A DNA stretch of 64,000 nucleotides from HGM04593 sp045661225. Lineage in GTDB: Bacteria > Bacteroidota > Bacteroidia > Bacteroidales > Bacteroidaceae. How positions within the stretch are numbered: position 1 is the first letter of the stretch; each line of letters starts with the position of its first letter. The notes beneath the pieces were generated by a model. The model was not told the origin of the DNA and did not search any database. It worked only from the letters and a program-made list of their open reading frames with translations. Both the position numbers and the translations under genes were made by a program. This document shows positions 1 to 7,806 of the stretch, piece by piece. The DNA lies in assembly GCA_045661225.1 (NCBI GenBank), contig JAZRFF010000017.1, positions 4,767-68,766 on the forward strand, in the 5' to 3' direction.

Positions 1-95
1 AGAAAATATTCCTGGAGATATATGTGAAGGTCGATAAGGATTGGCGTAACAGCGACCGGCAGTTGCGCCGTTTCGGTTACGACCAAAAAGATTAA
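1..95 (+). CDS. era: GTPase Era, C-terminal end only (partial)
   Basis: Open from the left edge in the frame whose first full codon is base 3, ending at TAA 93-95. The last 30 residues read KIFLEIYVKVDKDWRNSDRQ and then end in LRRFGYDQKD, which matches the end of the KH RNA-binding domain of Era (compare VFLELWVKV...LRSLGY in other bacteria). Era is a small ribosome-subunit assembly GTPase. The GTPase domain lies outside the window. der follows 27 bases after the stop on the same strand, so the two ribosome-assembly GTPases probably form one operon. The fragment is short, but the match is characteristic. Confidence 0.85.
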   Translation, partial: KIFLEIYVKVDKDWRNSDRQLRRFGYDQKD

Positions 96-122
96 GCAAC
101 TATCAGATAGTTATAGAGCATT

Positions 123-1436
123 ATGGGAAATTTGGTAGCAATAGTGGGTCGCCCCAATGTGGGTAAATCGACCCTTTTTAATCGCCTGACAGAAACCAAG
201 CAGGCTATTATATCGGACGAAGCGGGTACAACCCGTGACCGTCAGTATGGTCGTTGCCAGTGGTGTGGCAAGGAGTTTTCTCTTGTCGATACAGGCGGTT
301 GGGTACGTAATTCGGACGATGTCTTTGAGGAGGCAATATGCGACCAGGTAACACTCGCGCTTGAAGAGGCCGATGTTATTCTTTTTGTGGTCGACGCAAT
401 GAATGGCCTGACAGATTTGGATATGGAGATGGCGTCGATGTTGCGTCGCTCAAAGAAACCTGTCCTTGTTGTTGCCAATAAGGTCGATGTGTACGAAGCG
501 CAATATGGAACTGCTGAATTCTACAGTCTTGGCCTTGGTGATATGTACTGTATCTCGGCTGCCAATGGTAGTGGAACGGGCGACTTGCTCGATGTTGTTG
601 TAAGCAAGTTTACAAAGGACGCCGATGAACTTCCCGAGGATAATATACCGCGTTTTGCGGTGGTGGGACGTCCGAACGCCGGTAAAAGTTCCATTATAAA
701 TGTCTTTCTTGGTGAGGACAGGAATATTGTAACCAATATTGCCGGTACAACGCGCGATTCAATCCTTACACGCTATAATAAATTTGGTTTCGATTTCTAT
801 CTTGTCGATACAGCCGGTATACGTAAAAAAGGTAAGGTAACCGAGGATATTGAGTACTATTCTGTTTTGCGCTCTATACGTGCTATTGAGAATAGTGATG
901 TATGTATTCTGATGATTGATGCAACAAGAGGTATTGAGTCGCAGGACCTTAACATATTCTCAATTATTCAGCGTAACCAGAAGAGCCTTGTCGTTGTCGT
1001 TAACAAATGGGACCTTGTCGAGGATAGAAGCGAAAAGGTGCAGAAGTTCTTTGAAAATGCTATACGTGAGCGTGTGGCTCCGTTTGTGGACTTTCCTATA
1101 ATATTTACGTCGGCTGTTACCAAGCAGCGTGTATTCAAAGTTCTTGAGACAGCAAAGGAGGTTTATCTTAACTCGAAGACAAAAATATCTACTGCAAAGT
1201 TCAACGAAGAGATGCTTCCCATAATTGAGGCTTATCCCCCGCCATCGATTAAGGGTAAGTATATAAAGATAAAGTACTGTATGCAGTTGCACGAGACACG
1301 TGTGCCGTCGTTCCTTTTCTTTGCCAACCTGCCGCAGTATGTCAAGGACCCGTACAAACGCTTCCTCGAGAATAAGATTCGCTCCAAGTGGAACTTCCAC
1401 GGAGTGCCGATGAATATTTTCATCAGGCAGAAGTAG
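123..1436 (+). CDS. der: Ribosome-assembly GTPase Der (EngA)
   Basis: Two tandem GTPase domains followed by a KH-like domain define Der, which acts in 50S subunit maturation. The first P-loop GRPNVGKS is at residues 9-16, with DTGG at 56-59 and NKVD at 119-122. The second P-loop GRPNAGKS is at 182-189, with DTAG at 229-232 and NKWD at 294-297. About residues 350-437 form the KH-like end. At 437 residues it is of normal family length. It follows era by 27 bases. The last bases of the gene are copied just downstream as part of a 32-base direct repeat, and a long bidirectional hairpin then separates it from the convergent mlaF. Confidence 0.97.
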   Translation: MGNLVAIVGRPNVGKSTLFNRLTETKQAIISDEAGTTRDRQYGRCQWCGKEFSLVDTGGWVRNSDDVFEEAICDQVTLALEEADVILFVVDAMNGLTDLDMEMASMLRRSKKPVLVVANKVDVYEAQYGTAEFYSLGLGDMYCISAANGSGTGDLLDVVVSKFTKDADELPEDNIPRFAVVGRPNAGKSSIINVFLGEDRNIVTNIAGTTRDSILTRYNKFGFDFYLVDTAGIRKKGKVTEDIEYYSVLRSIRAIENSDVCILMIDATRGIESQDLNIFSIIQRNQKSLVVVVNKWDLVEDRSEKVQKFFENAIRERVAPFVDFPIIFTSAVTKQRVFKVLETAKEVYLNSKTKISTAKFNEEMLPIIEAYPPPSIKGKYIKIKYCMQLHETRVPSFLFFANLPQYVKDPYKRFLENKIRSKWNFHGVPMNIFIRQK

Positions 1437-1499
1437 GCGTAGCTTGCGCAGCCAACTTCTTTACGCCTGAATATTTTCATCAGGCAGAAGTAGGCGTAG
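1411..1499. repeat. 32-base direct repeat spanning the der stop codon
   Basis: The 32 bases at 1411-1442, covering the last codons and stop of der, recur exactly at 1468-1499, a period of 57 bases. The unit starts TGAATATTTTCATCAGGCAG. Between the copies, AGGCGTA (1435-1441) and TACGCCT (1462-1468) can form a small hairpin. It reads as a local duplication of the der 3' end. The copy has no coding role. Confidence 0.8.
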
Positions 1500-1501
1500 A
1501 T

Positions 1502-1551
1502 TTATAACAATAAAAATACCGGCAATTTTGCCGGTATTTTTATTGTTATAA
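1502..1551. terminator. Bidirectional terminator between der and mlaF
   Basis: A perfect inverted repeat: 24-base arms at 1502-1525 and 1528-1551 around a TT loop. The core is ACCGGCAA/TTGCCGGT, flanked by A-rich and T-rich arms that give a U tract on both strands. It lies between the convergent der (+) and mlaF (-) and overlaps the last six bases of mlaF (1546-1551). Confidence 0.85.
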
Positions 1552-2310
1552 CTTATTTTCTTGTTTCTTGCGCATTCGGCGTAGAATCTCGCTGGAGTAA
1601 AGAAAATCGTTAAGAGTCTGATTTTGGGTGTTTAGAATCTCTTTGTTATTGCCCTCCCAGCACAATTCTCCGCCGGAAAGAAACAAAATGTGGTCACCGA
1701 TGTTCATTACGGAGTTCATATCGTGGGTGTTCACGATTGTGGTTATCTGGTCCTCTTCGGTGATACTGTGTATGAGTTCGTCGATGATGAGTGAGGTCTG
1801 CGGGTCGAGACCGGAATTCGGTTCGTCACAAAAAAGATATTTTGGGCTCATTGCTATTGCTCGTGCAATAGCTGCACGCTTCTGCATTCCGCCCGACAGT
1901 TCCTCGGGGCTCTTGTCTTGTGCTTCGGCAAGGTTTACACGTTCAAGACATATTCTCGCTCGTTTCAGTCTCTCGTTGTATGTCATTGTCGAGAACATAT
2001 CAAGCGGGAACATTACATTCTCGAGTACGCTCATAGAATCGAATAGTGCTGCATTTTGGAACAACATTCCAATCTCTTGGCGCATAAGCAACCTCTCTTT
2101 TTTGCTCATTTTTTTTGTGTCGCGACCGTCGTATGTAATTGTGCCGCCATCGGGTGTCAGCAGGCCTACGATACACTTGAGGAGCACTGTCTTTCCGGCG
2201 CCACTCTTGCCAATGATGAGATTGGTCTTTCCATTCTCAAAAAGTGCATTTATGTTCTTGAGCACCTCTTGCTCCTCGAATCTTTTATATACGGAATTAA
2301 CCTCTATCAT
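1546..2310 (-). CDS. mlaF: ABC transporter ATPase, MlaF family (phospholipid transport)
   Basis: ATPase of 254 residues for an MlaE-type lipid transporter that moves phospholipids between inner and outer membranes. Walker A GKSGAGKT is at residues 34-41, the signature LSGGMQ at 138-143, and Walker B YLFCDEP at 158-164. The sequence after the signature (KRAAIARAI) is typical of the Mla/Mce ATPase branch. Its ATG overlaps the stop of the upstream permease in an ATGA arrangement (2307-2310), implying translational coupling. No MlaD substrate-binding gene is adjacent, so it would have to be encoded elsewhere. Confidence 0.9.
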   Translation of the reverse strand: MIEVNSVYKRFEEQEVLKNINALFENGKTNLIIGKSGAGKTVLLKCIVGLLTPDGGTITYDGRDTKKMSKKERLLMRQEIGMLFQNAALFDSMSVLENVMFPLDMFSTMTYNERLKRARICLERVNLAEAQDKSPEELSGGMQKRAAIARAIAMSPKYLFCDEPNSGLDPQTSLIIDELIHSITEEDQITTIVNTHDMNSVMNIGDHILFLSGGELCWEGNNKEILNTQNQTLNDFLYSSEILRRMRKKQENKL

Positions 2311-3056
2311 TGCATCAGTAATTGTGTAAGAATCATATCAGAGAATAGTATAAGTGCGCTGCAGCTGACTACAGCGTTGGTGCTGGCCTTTCCCACGTCC
2401 ATAGAACCGCCCTTCACGCTATAACCATAAAACGACGATACCGACGCGATTATGAATGTGAAAAATATTGCTTTTATGACGCTGCACCAAATGTACCATT
2501 GATTAAACTCGTATTGCAGTCCTACCGTAAGGTCGTTTGGGGACATAATTCCGGTGAATATTCCAATTGCAAATGCACCGCCAATTCCTGCTACTATACT
2601 GAATATTACAAGAATAGGGGTCATAGACATTAGAGCTGTGATTTTGGGCAGAATAAGGAAATTTGCGGAATTTACGCCCATAATCTCAAGCGCGTCAATC
2701 TGTTGCGTTACGCGCATTGCGCCAATCTCCGATGTTATGTTCGAACCAACCTTGCCCGAAAGAATGAGACACATTATCGACGAAGAAAATTCAAGTAACA
2801 GAATCTCGCGTGTGGAGTATCCAACGACGAACTTGGGCATCCAGGGGCTCTCGATGTTCAGTTTAATCTGTATGCAGATAACCGCTCCGATGAAGAACGA
2901 GATTAGCAACACTATGGGAATTGAGTTTACTCCCAATTGATAAATCTCGTGCAGCGTTTGCCTGAAGAATATTCTCCAGCGTTGCGGACGCGACAGCACA
3001 CGTTTCATTAGCATAAGGTAGCTGCCAAAAGTCTTTATGTAGTCAAACAGAATCAT
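2307..3056 (-). CDS. mlaE: ABC transporter permease, MlaE family
   Basis: A 249-residue inner-membrane permease with about five hydrophobic segments. It carries the conserved MlaE features: a stretch around LLISFFIGAVICIQ, then EIGAMRVTQQIDALEIMGVN, a short coupling region specific to this family. It pairs with the MlaF ATPase, which starts inside its stop codon. Together they form the membrane core of a phospholipid transporter for outer-membrane lipid balance. The divergent gene is lptB, also an envelope-lipid ATPase. Confidence 0.92.
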   Translation of the reverse strand: MILFDYIKTFGSYLMLMKRVLSRPQRWRIFFRQTLHEIYQLGVNSIPIVLLISFFIGAVICIQIKLNIESPWMPKFVVGYSTREILLLEFSSSIMCLILSGKVGSNITSEIGAMRVTQQIDALEIMGVNSANFLILPKITALMSMTPILVIFSIVAGIGGAFAIGIFTGIMSPNDLTVGLQYEFNQWYIWCSVIKAIFFTFIIASVSSFYGYSVKGGSMDVGKASTNAVVSCSALILFSDMILTQLLMQ

Positions 3057-3073
3057 AGTTCTCTTAATTGTTT

Positions 3074-3118
3074 AGCCTTTTAAAAAGAAGGCTCTTAATG
3101 AAAAACGTTGCAAAGTTA
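3074..3118 (-). promoter_or_regulatory. Promoter-like -7 element and leader hairpin for mlaEF
   Basis: On the minus strand TAACTTTG (3111-3118) matches the Bacteroides -7 consensus TAnnTTTG. No clear TTTG lies at the -33 position. The expected leader contains a small hairpin, AGCCTT/AAGGCT (arms 3074-3079 and 3088-3093), just upstream of the mlaE ATG. Confidence 0.5.
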
Positions 3119-3200
3119 CTAAAAAATAGGTATCTAAAATGTTAATAAATGCTACAATCTTCCCCTTTTCCGTAGCTTACTCCTATAAAAATGAGCTTTT

Positions 3201-3232
3201 TTTGCTTATACGGCAAAATTGCATTATCTTCG
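3201..3232 (+). promoter_or_regulatory. Bacteroides-type promoter for lptB
   Basis: TTTG at 3201-3204, a 20-base spacer, then TATCTTCG at 3225-3232. This fits TTTG-N19-21-TAnnTTTG with one mismatch. Transcription would begin near 3239, just before the lptB start. Confidence 0.55.
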
Positions 3233-3247
3233 CAATGGTAAATATGC

Positions 3248-4051
3248 TTGTGTATGGACGTGAACGATAATAAAATAAATACAACCGGTAACGATGGGTG
3301 TATGGTGCTGCGCACCGACGGTCTTGTAAAAAAGTACGGCAAGCGCACTGTCGTGAATAACGTATCATTCAATGTCAAGCAGGGCGAGATTGTGGGACTT
3401 TTGGGCCCTAACGGTGCCGGAAAAACAACGTCGTTCTATATGACAACGGGCCTTGTGGTGCCCAATGGCGGCAGTATATTCTTGAACGATGAGGAGATAA
3501 CAAAATATCCTGTCTATAAACGTGCTCGCGCAGGAATAGGCTATCTTGCCCAGGAGGCGAGCGTTTTTCGCAAACTGAGTGTCGAAGATAATATTGCGTC
3601 GGTTCTTGAACTTACGGGTAAACCCAAAGAGTATCAGCGCGAAAAGCTTGAGAGCCTTATCGAGGAATTCCGTCTGCAAAAGGTGCGTAAGAACCTTGGC
3701 GACCGCTTGTCGGGTGGTGAACGTCGCCGTACCGAAATTGCGCGTTGTTTGGCAATAGACCCTAAATTCATTATGCTTGATGAGCCGTTTGCGGGTGTCG
3801 ACCCCATTGCGGTTGAGGATATTCAGTATATTGTGTGGAAACTAAAGGACAAGAACATCGGCATTTTGATAACTGACCATAATGTTCAGGAAACGCTCAG
3901 TATTACCGACAGAGCCTATTTGCTCTTCGAGGGGCGTATATTGTTCGAGGGTACACCCGAGGTCCTTGCCGAAAATCCTGTGGTGCGCGAAAAGTATCTT
4001 GGCCGTGATTTTGTCCTGCGCAAGCGTGAGTTCCAGCTCGACAACAGGTGA
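3248..4051 (+). CDS. lptB: LPS export ABC transporter ATPase LptB
   Basis: Cytoplasmic ATPase that powers lipopolysaccharide extraction from the inner membrane through LptFGC to the LptA bridge. Walker A GPNGAGKT is at residues 53-60. The block LSGGERRRTEIARCLA followed by DPKFIMLDEPFAGVDP is diagnostic of LptB, and DHNVQETL is the H-loop region. Family N-termini are variable. The ATG at 3248 gives 267 residues, but 3254 or 3302 (MVLRTDGLVKKYGKR) could also be the start, and the domain proper begins at the last of these. It is a single gene with its own promoter, divergent from mlaE. Confidence 0.92.
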   Translation: MCMDVNDNKINTTGNDGCMVLRTDGLVKKYGKRTVVNNVSFNVKQGEIVGLLGPNGAGKTTSFYMTTGLVVPNGGSIFLNDEEITKYPVYKRARAGIGYLAQEASVFRKLSVEDNIASVLELTGKPKEYQREKLESLIEEFRLQKVRKNLGDRLSGGERRRTEIARCLAIDPKFIMLDEPFAGVDPIAVEDIQYIVWKLKDKNIGILITDHNVQETLSITDRAYLLFEGRILFEGTPEVLAENPVVREKYLGRDFVLRKREFQLDNR

Positions 4052-4192
4052 TTCTGTTTGTGCGTATCTTTGCGGCTCTCTTTGTGGCTTTTTAATCGGT
4101 TGCGATTCGCTTTCCGGAGTGCATTCTGTGGCGTAAATATCAGATACTTGCAACAAAATCGCTTTTTTCTTGATTTTGTGCTTTTGATTTTG

Positions 4193-4200
4193 TATTTTTG
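4193..4200 (+). promoter_or_regulatory. Promoter -7 element for tig
   Basis: TATTTTTG matches TAnnTTTG exactly. CTTG at 4169-4172, 20 bases upstream, can serve as a weak -33. The predicted leader is about 95 bases long. Confidence 0.5.
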
Positions 4201-4302
4201 CACGCCCTAAATTCGGCTTATAGTATGCCGTATGCTGGGCAGTGTTGTTTGCCGGCTTTTTAAGGCAAGCTCTTTGAGATAGAAATTTTTAAATATTTTA
4301 TA

Positions 4303-5643
4303 ATGGAAATTACACTTAAAAATCAGGGCGCGTCAAGCGCAATCCTCTCTGTAAACATTCAGGAGGCAGATTACTCGGCATTGGTCGAGAAACAGTTGAA
4401 GAACTTCCGCCAGAAGGCGAACTTCCCCGGTTTCCGTCCGGGAATGGTGCCTATGGGCTTGGTGAAGAAGCAGTATGGTACTGCTGTTAAAGCCGAGGAG
4501 ATTAACAAACTTCTTCAGACAAAGATTTTCGAGTATATCAGAGAAAATAAGGTCGATATGTTGGGCGAGCCCCTTCCTATCGAGGCTCAGCAGGCCGGTA
4601 TCAATATGGCCGAAGATAAAGAGTTTACTTTCGAGTTTGAGATTGCGCTTGCTCCTAAGTTTGATGCAGTTCTCGACAAGAACGACAATCTTGCTTATTA
4701 CAGAATACAGCCTACAGACGAGATGATTGAGGGTCAGGTTAAGGCTTTTGCACAGCGTTGCGGCGAGTATAAGCAGGTTGAGGCTTATGAGAATGGAGAT
4801 ATGCTCAAAGGTACTCTTGCTGAATCGGTTGAGGGCGGTATCGTTGTTCGCGAGGCTGTTATGATGCCTGCTTATATGAAGAATGACGACCAGAAGGCTC
4901 TTTTTGCCGGTGCAAAGGTTAACGATGTTGTTACATTCAATCCTTCGGTTGCTTTCGATGGCAATGAGGCTGAGCTTGCATCGCTTCTCAAGGTCGAGAA
5001 AAGCGAGGTTGCTGCGCACAACGGCGAGTTTACATTCACAATTGCCGAGATTACACGCTTTGTTGCAAGCGAACTGAACCAGAATGTGTTCGATGCAGCT
5101 TTTGGTAAGGACGCTGTAAAGAGCGAGGAGGAGTTCCGTGCTAAGATTGCCGAGCAATTTGAGGCTCGTTTCGAGGTTGAGAGCGACTATAAGCTGCTGA
5201 TGGACGTGCGTACCTACCTTATGGAGAAGGTTGGCAAGCTTGAATTTGACGAGGCTATTCTGCGTCGCATTATGGACGCAAGCAAAGAGGGCGAGGCTGT
5301 AAGCGAAGAGGACTTCCAGAAGAGCCTTACCGAACTTACTTGGCATCTCATCAAGGAGCAGTTGGCTAAGAAATTTGAGATTAAGATTGATGACAATGAC
5401 GTTCTTGGTGTCGCTAAGGACGCTACACGTGACCAGTTTGCGCAGTACGGTATGGCAAACGTACCCGACGATTTGCTCGAGAACTATGCAAAGGAGATGC
5501 TCAAGCAGGAGAAGACACGCGAGGCTCTTATCAACCGCGCTGTCGATGTAAAGCTTATCCAGTCAATAAAGAGCGTTGTAACTTTGAACGAAGAGAAGGT
5601 TTCTGTTGAGGATTTCAACAAGAAAGTTTCAGAGAACGCTTAA
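4303..5643 (+). CDS. tig: Trigger factor, ribosome-associated chaperone
   Basis: Chaperone that binds at the ribosomal exit tunnel and shields nascent chains. The N-terminal ribosome-binding domain contains GFRPGMVP at residues 43-50, equivalent to the family GFRxGxVP signature, followed by KQYG. The middle PPIase-like region is divergent, and a long helical C-terminal arm region follows. Its length of 446 residues is usual for Bacteroidota. clpP and clpX follow, the common tig-clpP-clpX order, but a hairpin terminator lies between tig and clpP. Codons are strongly biased (GAG, AAG, CTT), as expected for an abundant protein. Confidence 0.95.
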   Translation: MEITLKNQGASSAILSVNIQEADYSALVEKQLKNFRQKANFPGFRPGMVPMGLVKKQYGTAVKAEEINKLLQTKIFEYIRENKVDMLGEPLPIEAQQAGINMAEDKEFTFEFEIALAPKFDAVLDKNDNLAYYRIQPTDEMIEGQVKAFAQRCGEYKQVEAYENGDMLKGTLAESVEGGIVVREAVMMPAYMKNDDQKALFAGAKVNDVVTFNPSVAFDGNEAELASLLKVEKSEVAAHNGEFTFTIAEITRFVASELNQNVFDAAFGKDAVKSEEEFRAKIAEQFEARFEVESDYKLLMDVRTYLMEKVGKLEFDEAILRRIMDASKEGEAVSEEDFQKSLTELTWHLIKEQLAKKFEIKIDDNDVLGVAKDATRDQFAQYGMANVPDDLLENYAKEMLKQEKTREALINRAVDVKLIQSIKSVVTLNEEKVSVEDFNKKVSENA

Positions 5644-5659
5644 TATAATTGAACTATAA

Positions 5660-5709
5660 CCGTTCCGGCTCTGTTGGCTTGGCGCCGATAGGTTCGGAAC
5701 GGCTTTTTT
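5660..5709 (+). terminator. Terminator or attenuator between tig and clpP
   Basis: CCGTTCCG (5660-5667) pairs with CGGAACGG (5695-5702), followed by CTTTTTT. It is 26 bases upstream of the clpP ATG, so it may limit rather than fully stop read-through into clpPX. Confidence 0.7.
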
Positions 5710-5735
5710 GAATATAAACCTAAAATTTGAGTTGT

Positions 5736-6407
5736 ATGGAGAGAGATGATTTTAAAAAGTATGCCACCAAGCATCTTGGTATAAATAGTATGGTGCTTGA
5801 CGACGTTATCAAGGCTCAGTCGCAGTATTTGAACCCTTATATTCTTGAGGAGCGTCAGCTGAATGTTACTCAGATGGACGTTTTTTCGCGTCTGATGATG
5901 GACCGAATTATTTTTCTTGGAACTCAAATAGACGACTATACTGCAAATACCCTTCAGGCGCAGTTGCTCTATCTTGACTCGGTTGATAGCGGTAAGGATA
6001 TTTCCATCTATATAAACTCTCCCGGCGGTTCGGTGTATGCCGGCTTGGGAATATACGATACAATGCAGTTTATTCAGAGCGATGTTGCTACAATCTGCAC
6101 GGGAATGGCGGCGAGTATGGCTGCTGTGTTGCTTGTGGCGGGTACCGAGGGTAAGCGTTCGGCTCTCACTCATAGCCGGGTGATGATACATCAGCCTCTT
6201 GGCGGTGTTCAAGGCCAGGCCAGTGATATTGAAATTACTGCACGCGAGATTCAGAAGCTGAAGAAAGAGCTCTATACTATAATCTCGGACCATAGCAAGC
6301 AGCCCTTTGACAAAGTTTGGGCCGACAGCGACCGCGATTATTGGATGACCGCTGCAGAAGCTCAAGAGTATGGAATGATTGACCGGGTTCTTGTACGTAA
6401 AAAGTAA
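5736..6407 (+). CDS. clpP: ATP-dependent Clp protease proteolytic subunit ClpP
   Basis: Serine peptidase of the ClpXP complex, 223 residues from the ATG at 5736. The catalytic triad is visible: S127 in GMAASMAA, H152 in RVMIHQPLGG, and D201 in DSDRDYW, with the same spacing as in characterised ClpP. An in-frame TTG at 5727 would add three residues, but the ATG is the more likely start. The N-terminal 30 or so residues form a Bacteroidota-type extension that may act as a propeptide. clpX begins nine bases after the stop, so the two are co-transcribed. Confidence 0.95.
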   Translation: MERDDFKKYATKHLGINSMVLDDVIKAQSQYLNPYILEERQLNVTQMDVFSRLMMDRIIFLGTQIDDYTANTLQAQLLYLDSVDSGKDISIYINSPGGSVYAGLGIYDTMQFIQSDVATICTGMAASMAAVLLVAGTEGKRSALTHSRVMIHQPLGGVQGQASDIEITAREIQKLKKELYTIISDHSKQPFDKVWADSDRDYWMTAAEAQEYGMIDRVLVRKK

Positions 6408-6416
6408 TTTGATATA

Positions 6417-7643
6417 ATGGCTGAGAAGAACAAAAGACGTTGTAGTTTCTGTGGAAGGAGCGAAAATGAGGTCGCGTTGTTGATGACCGGAATGACCGGT
6501 TTTATCTGCAACGAGTGTGTGGAGCAGGCTCACACTATTCTGCGCGAGGAGAATATGCTTCCCAAAAACGACTTTGAGATTAAGGAGCTTCCTAAACCTA
6601 AAGAAATAAAGGCGTTTCTCGACGAGTATGTAATTGGTCAGGACGAGGCAAAGTGCGCGCTTTCGGTGTCGGTCTATAACCATTATAAGCGACTTATGCA
6701 GCGTGGTGCGGCCGATGATGTTGAAATTGAGAAGAGTAATATTATAATGGTAGGTAGTACCGGAACCGGTAAAACTCTGCTTGCACGTACTATAGCCCGT
6801 TTGCTTAAGGTTCCTTTTACCATTGTCGACGCTACGGTGCTTACCGAGGCCGGTTATGTGGGCGAGGATATTGAGAGTATTCTCACTCGTCTGTTGCAGG
6901 TGGCCGATTATAATGTCGAAGAGGCTGAGCGCGGTATTGTGTTTATAGATGAGATTGACAAGATTGCGCGTAAAAGCGACAACCCGTCGATAACCCGCGA
7001 CGTGAGTGGCGAGGGTGTTCAGCAAGGCCTGCTTAAACTGCTCGAGGGCTCAGTGGTGAATGTGCCGCCTCAAGGAGGACGCAAACACCCCGAACAGAAA
7101 ATGATTGCTGTTAACACAAGGCATATTCTTTTTATATGCGGTGGCGCGTTCGACGGTATTGAGAAAAAAATTGCTCAGCGTATGAACACCCACGTTGTGG
7201 GCTACGATTCGGTGCAGAACAGTCACAAGATTGATAAGGGGGATATGATGCGATACATCACCCCGCAGGATTTGCGCTCGTTTGGACTTATTCCCGAGAT
7301 TGTGGGTCGTCTGCCCATACTGACGTCGTTGCGTCCGCTTGACCGTGTGACTCTTCGTAATATATTGACCGAGCCGAAAAACTCCATAATTAAGCAATAT
7401 ATAAAGCTTATGGAGATGGACGGTGTTGAACTTCAGTTCGATGACGAGGTGCTCGAGTATATAGTCGATATGGCCATCGAGTATAAACTTGGTGCGCGTG
7501 GCTTGCGCTCCATTGTCGAGACAATAATGATGGAGAAAATGTACGAAGTGCCTTCTTCGGGCGAGAAAAACTGCCGGATAACGAAAGAGTATGCTCGCGC
7601 TCAGGTCGAAAAGAGTGCTGTCGTGAGTAATGCCTTTGCTTGA
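6417..7643 (+). CDS. clpX: ATP-dependent Clp protease ATPase subunit ClpX
   Basis: AAA+ unfoldase that feeds substrates to ClpP. The N-terminal zinc-binding domain has C9, C12, C31 and C34. Walker A GSTGTGKT is at residues 113-120, the substrate-gripping pore loop GYVG at 146-149, and Walker B IVFIDEID at 174-181. The arginine-finger region and sensor motifs (GLIPEIVGRLP, LGARGLR) follow. At 408 residues it is full length. It lies nine bases downstream of clpP and is closed by a strong terminator. Confidence 0.97.
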   Translation: MAEKNKRRCSFCGRSENEVALLMTGMTGFICNECVEQAHTILREENMLPKNDFEIKELPKPKEIKAFLDEYVIGQDEAKCALSVSVYNHYKRLMQRGAADDVEIEKSNIIMVGSTGTGKTLLARTIARLLKVPFTIVDATVLTEAGYVGEDIESILTRLLQVADYNVEEAERGIVFIDEIDKIARKSDNPSITRDVSGEGVQQGLLKLLEGSVVNVPPQGGRKHPEQKMIAVNTRHILFICGGAFDGIEKKIAQRMNTHVVGYDSVQNSHKIDKGDMMRYITPQDLRSFGLIPEIVGRLPILTSLRPLDRVTLRNILTEPKNSIIKQYIKLMEMDGVELQFDDEVLEYIVDMAIEYKLGARGLRSIVETIMMEKMYEVPSSGEKNCRITKEYARAQVEKSAVVSNAFA

Positions 7644-7663
7644 TTGTGACCAACTTTATAATA

Positions 7664-7698
7664 AACCCCCTCTGTATTGTGTTGATGCAGAGGGGGTT
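7664..7698 (+). terminator. Terminator after clpX
   Basis: AACCCCCTCTG (7664-7674) pairs perfectly with CAGAGGGGGTT (7688-7698) around a 13-base loop. The following bases (GTTGTATC) are only moderately U-rich. Confidence 0.75.
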
Positions 7699-7775
7699 GT
7701 TGTATCAATGGAAATATTTTGCAATATTTGTGAAAATATATTTGAAAAAAGTTGTGCTTTTTATCGAGATATTTA

Positions 7776-7783
7776 TAACTTTG
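7776..7783 (+). promoter_or_regulatory. Promoter -7 element for recQ
   Basis: TAACTTTG is a perfect TAnnTTTG. A weak GTTG (7751-7754) lies 21 bases upstream. Confidence 0.5.
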
Positions 7784-7806
7784 TTTGCAAATAGGCATAT
7801 TGTAAA

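Noticed and set aside
5640..7025. A long minus-strand open frame of 461 codons opposite clpP and clpX
   Set aside because: It lies fully antisense to two certain genes, has no recognisable protein features, and is explained by the codon bias of the sense strand. Similar antisense frames opposite tig (4333-5346), recQ and purB are rejected for the same reason.
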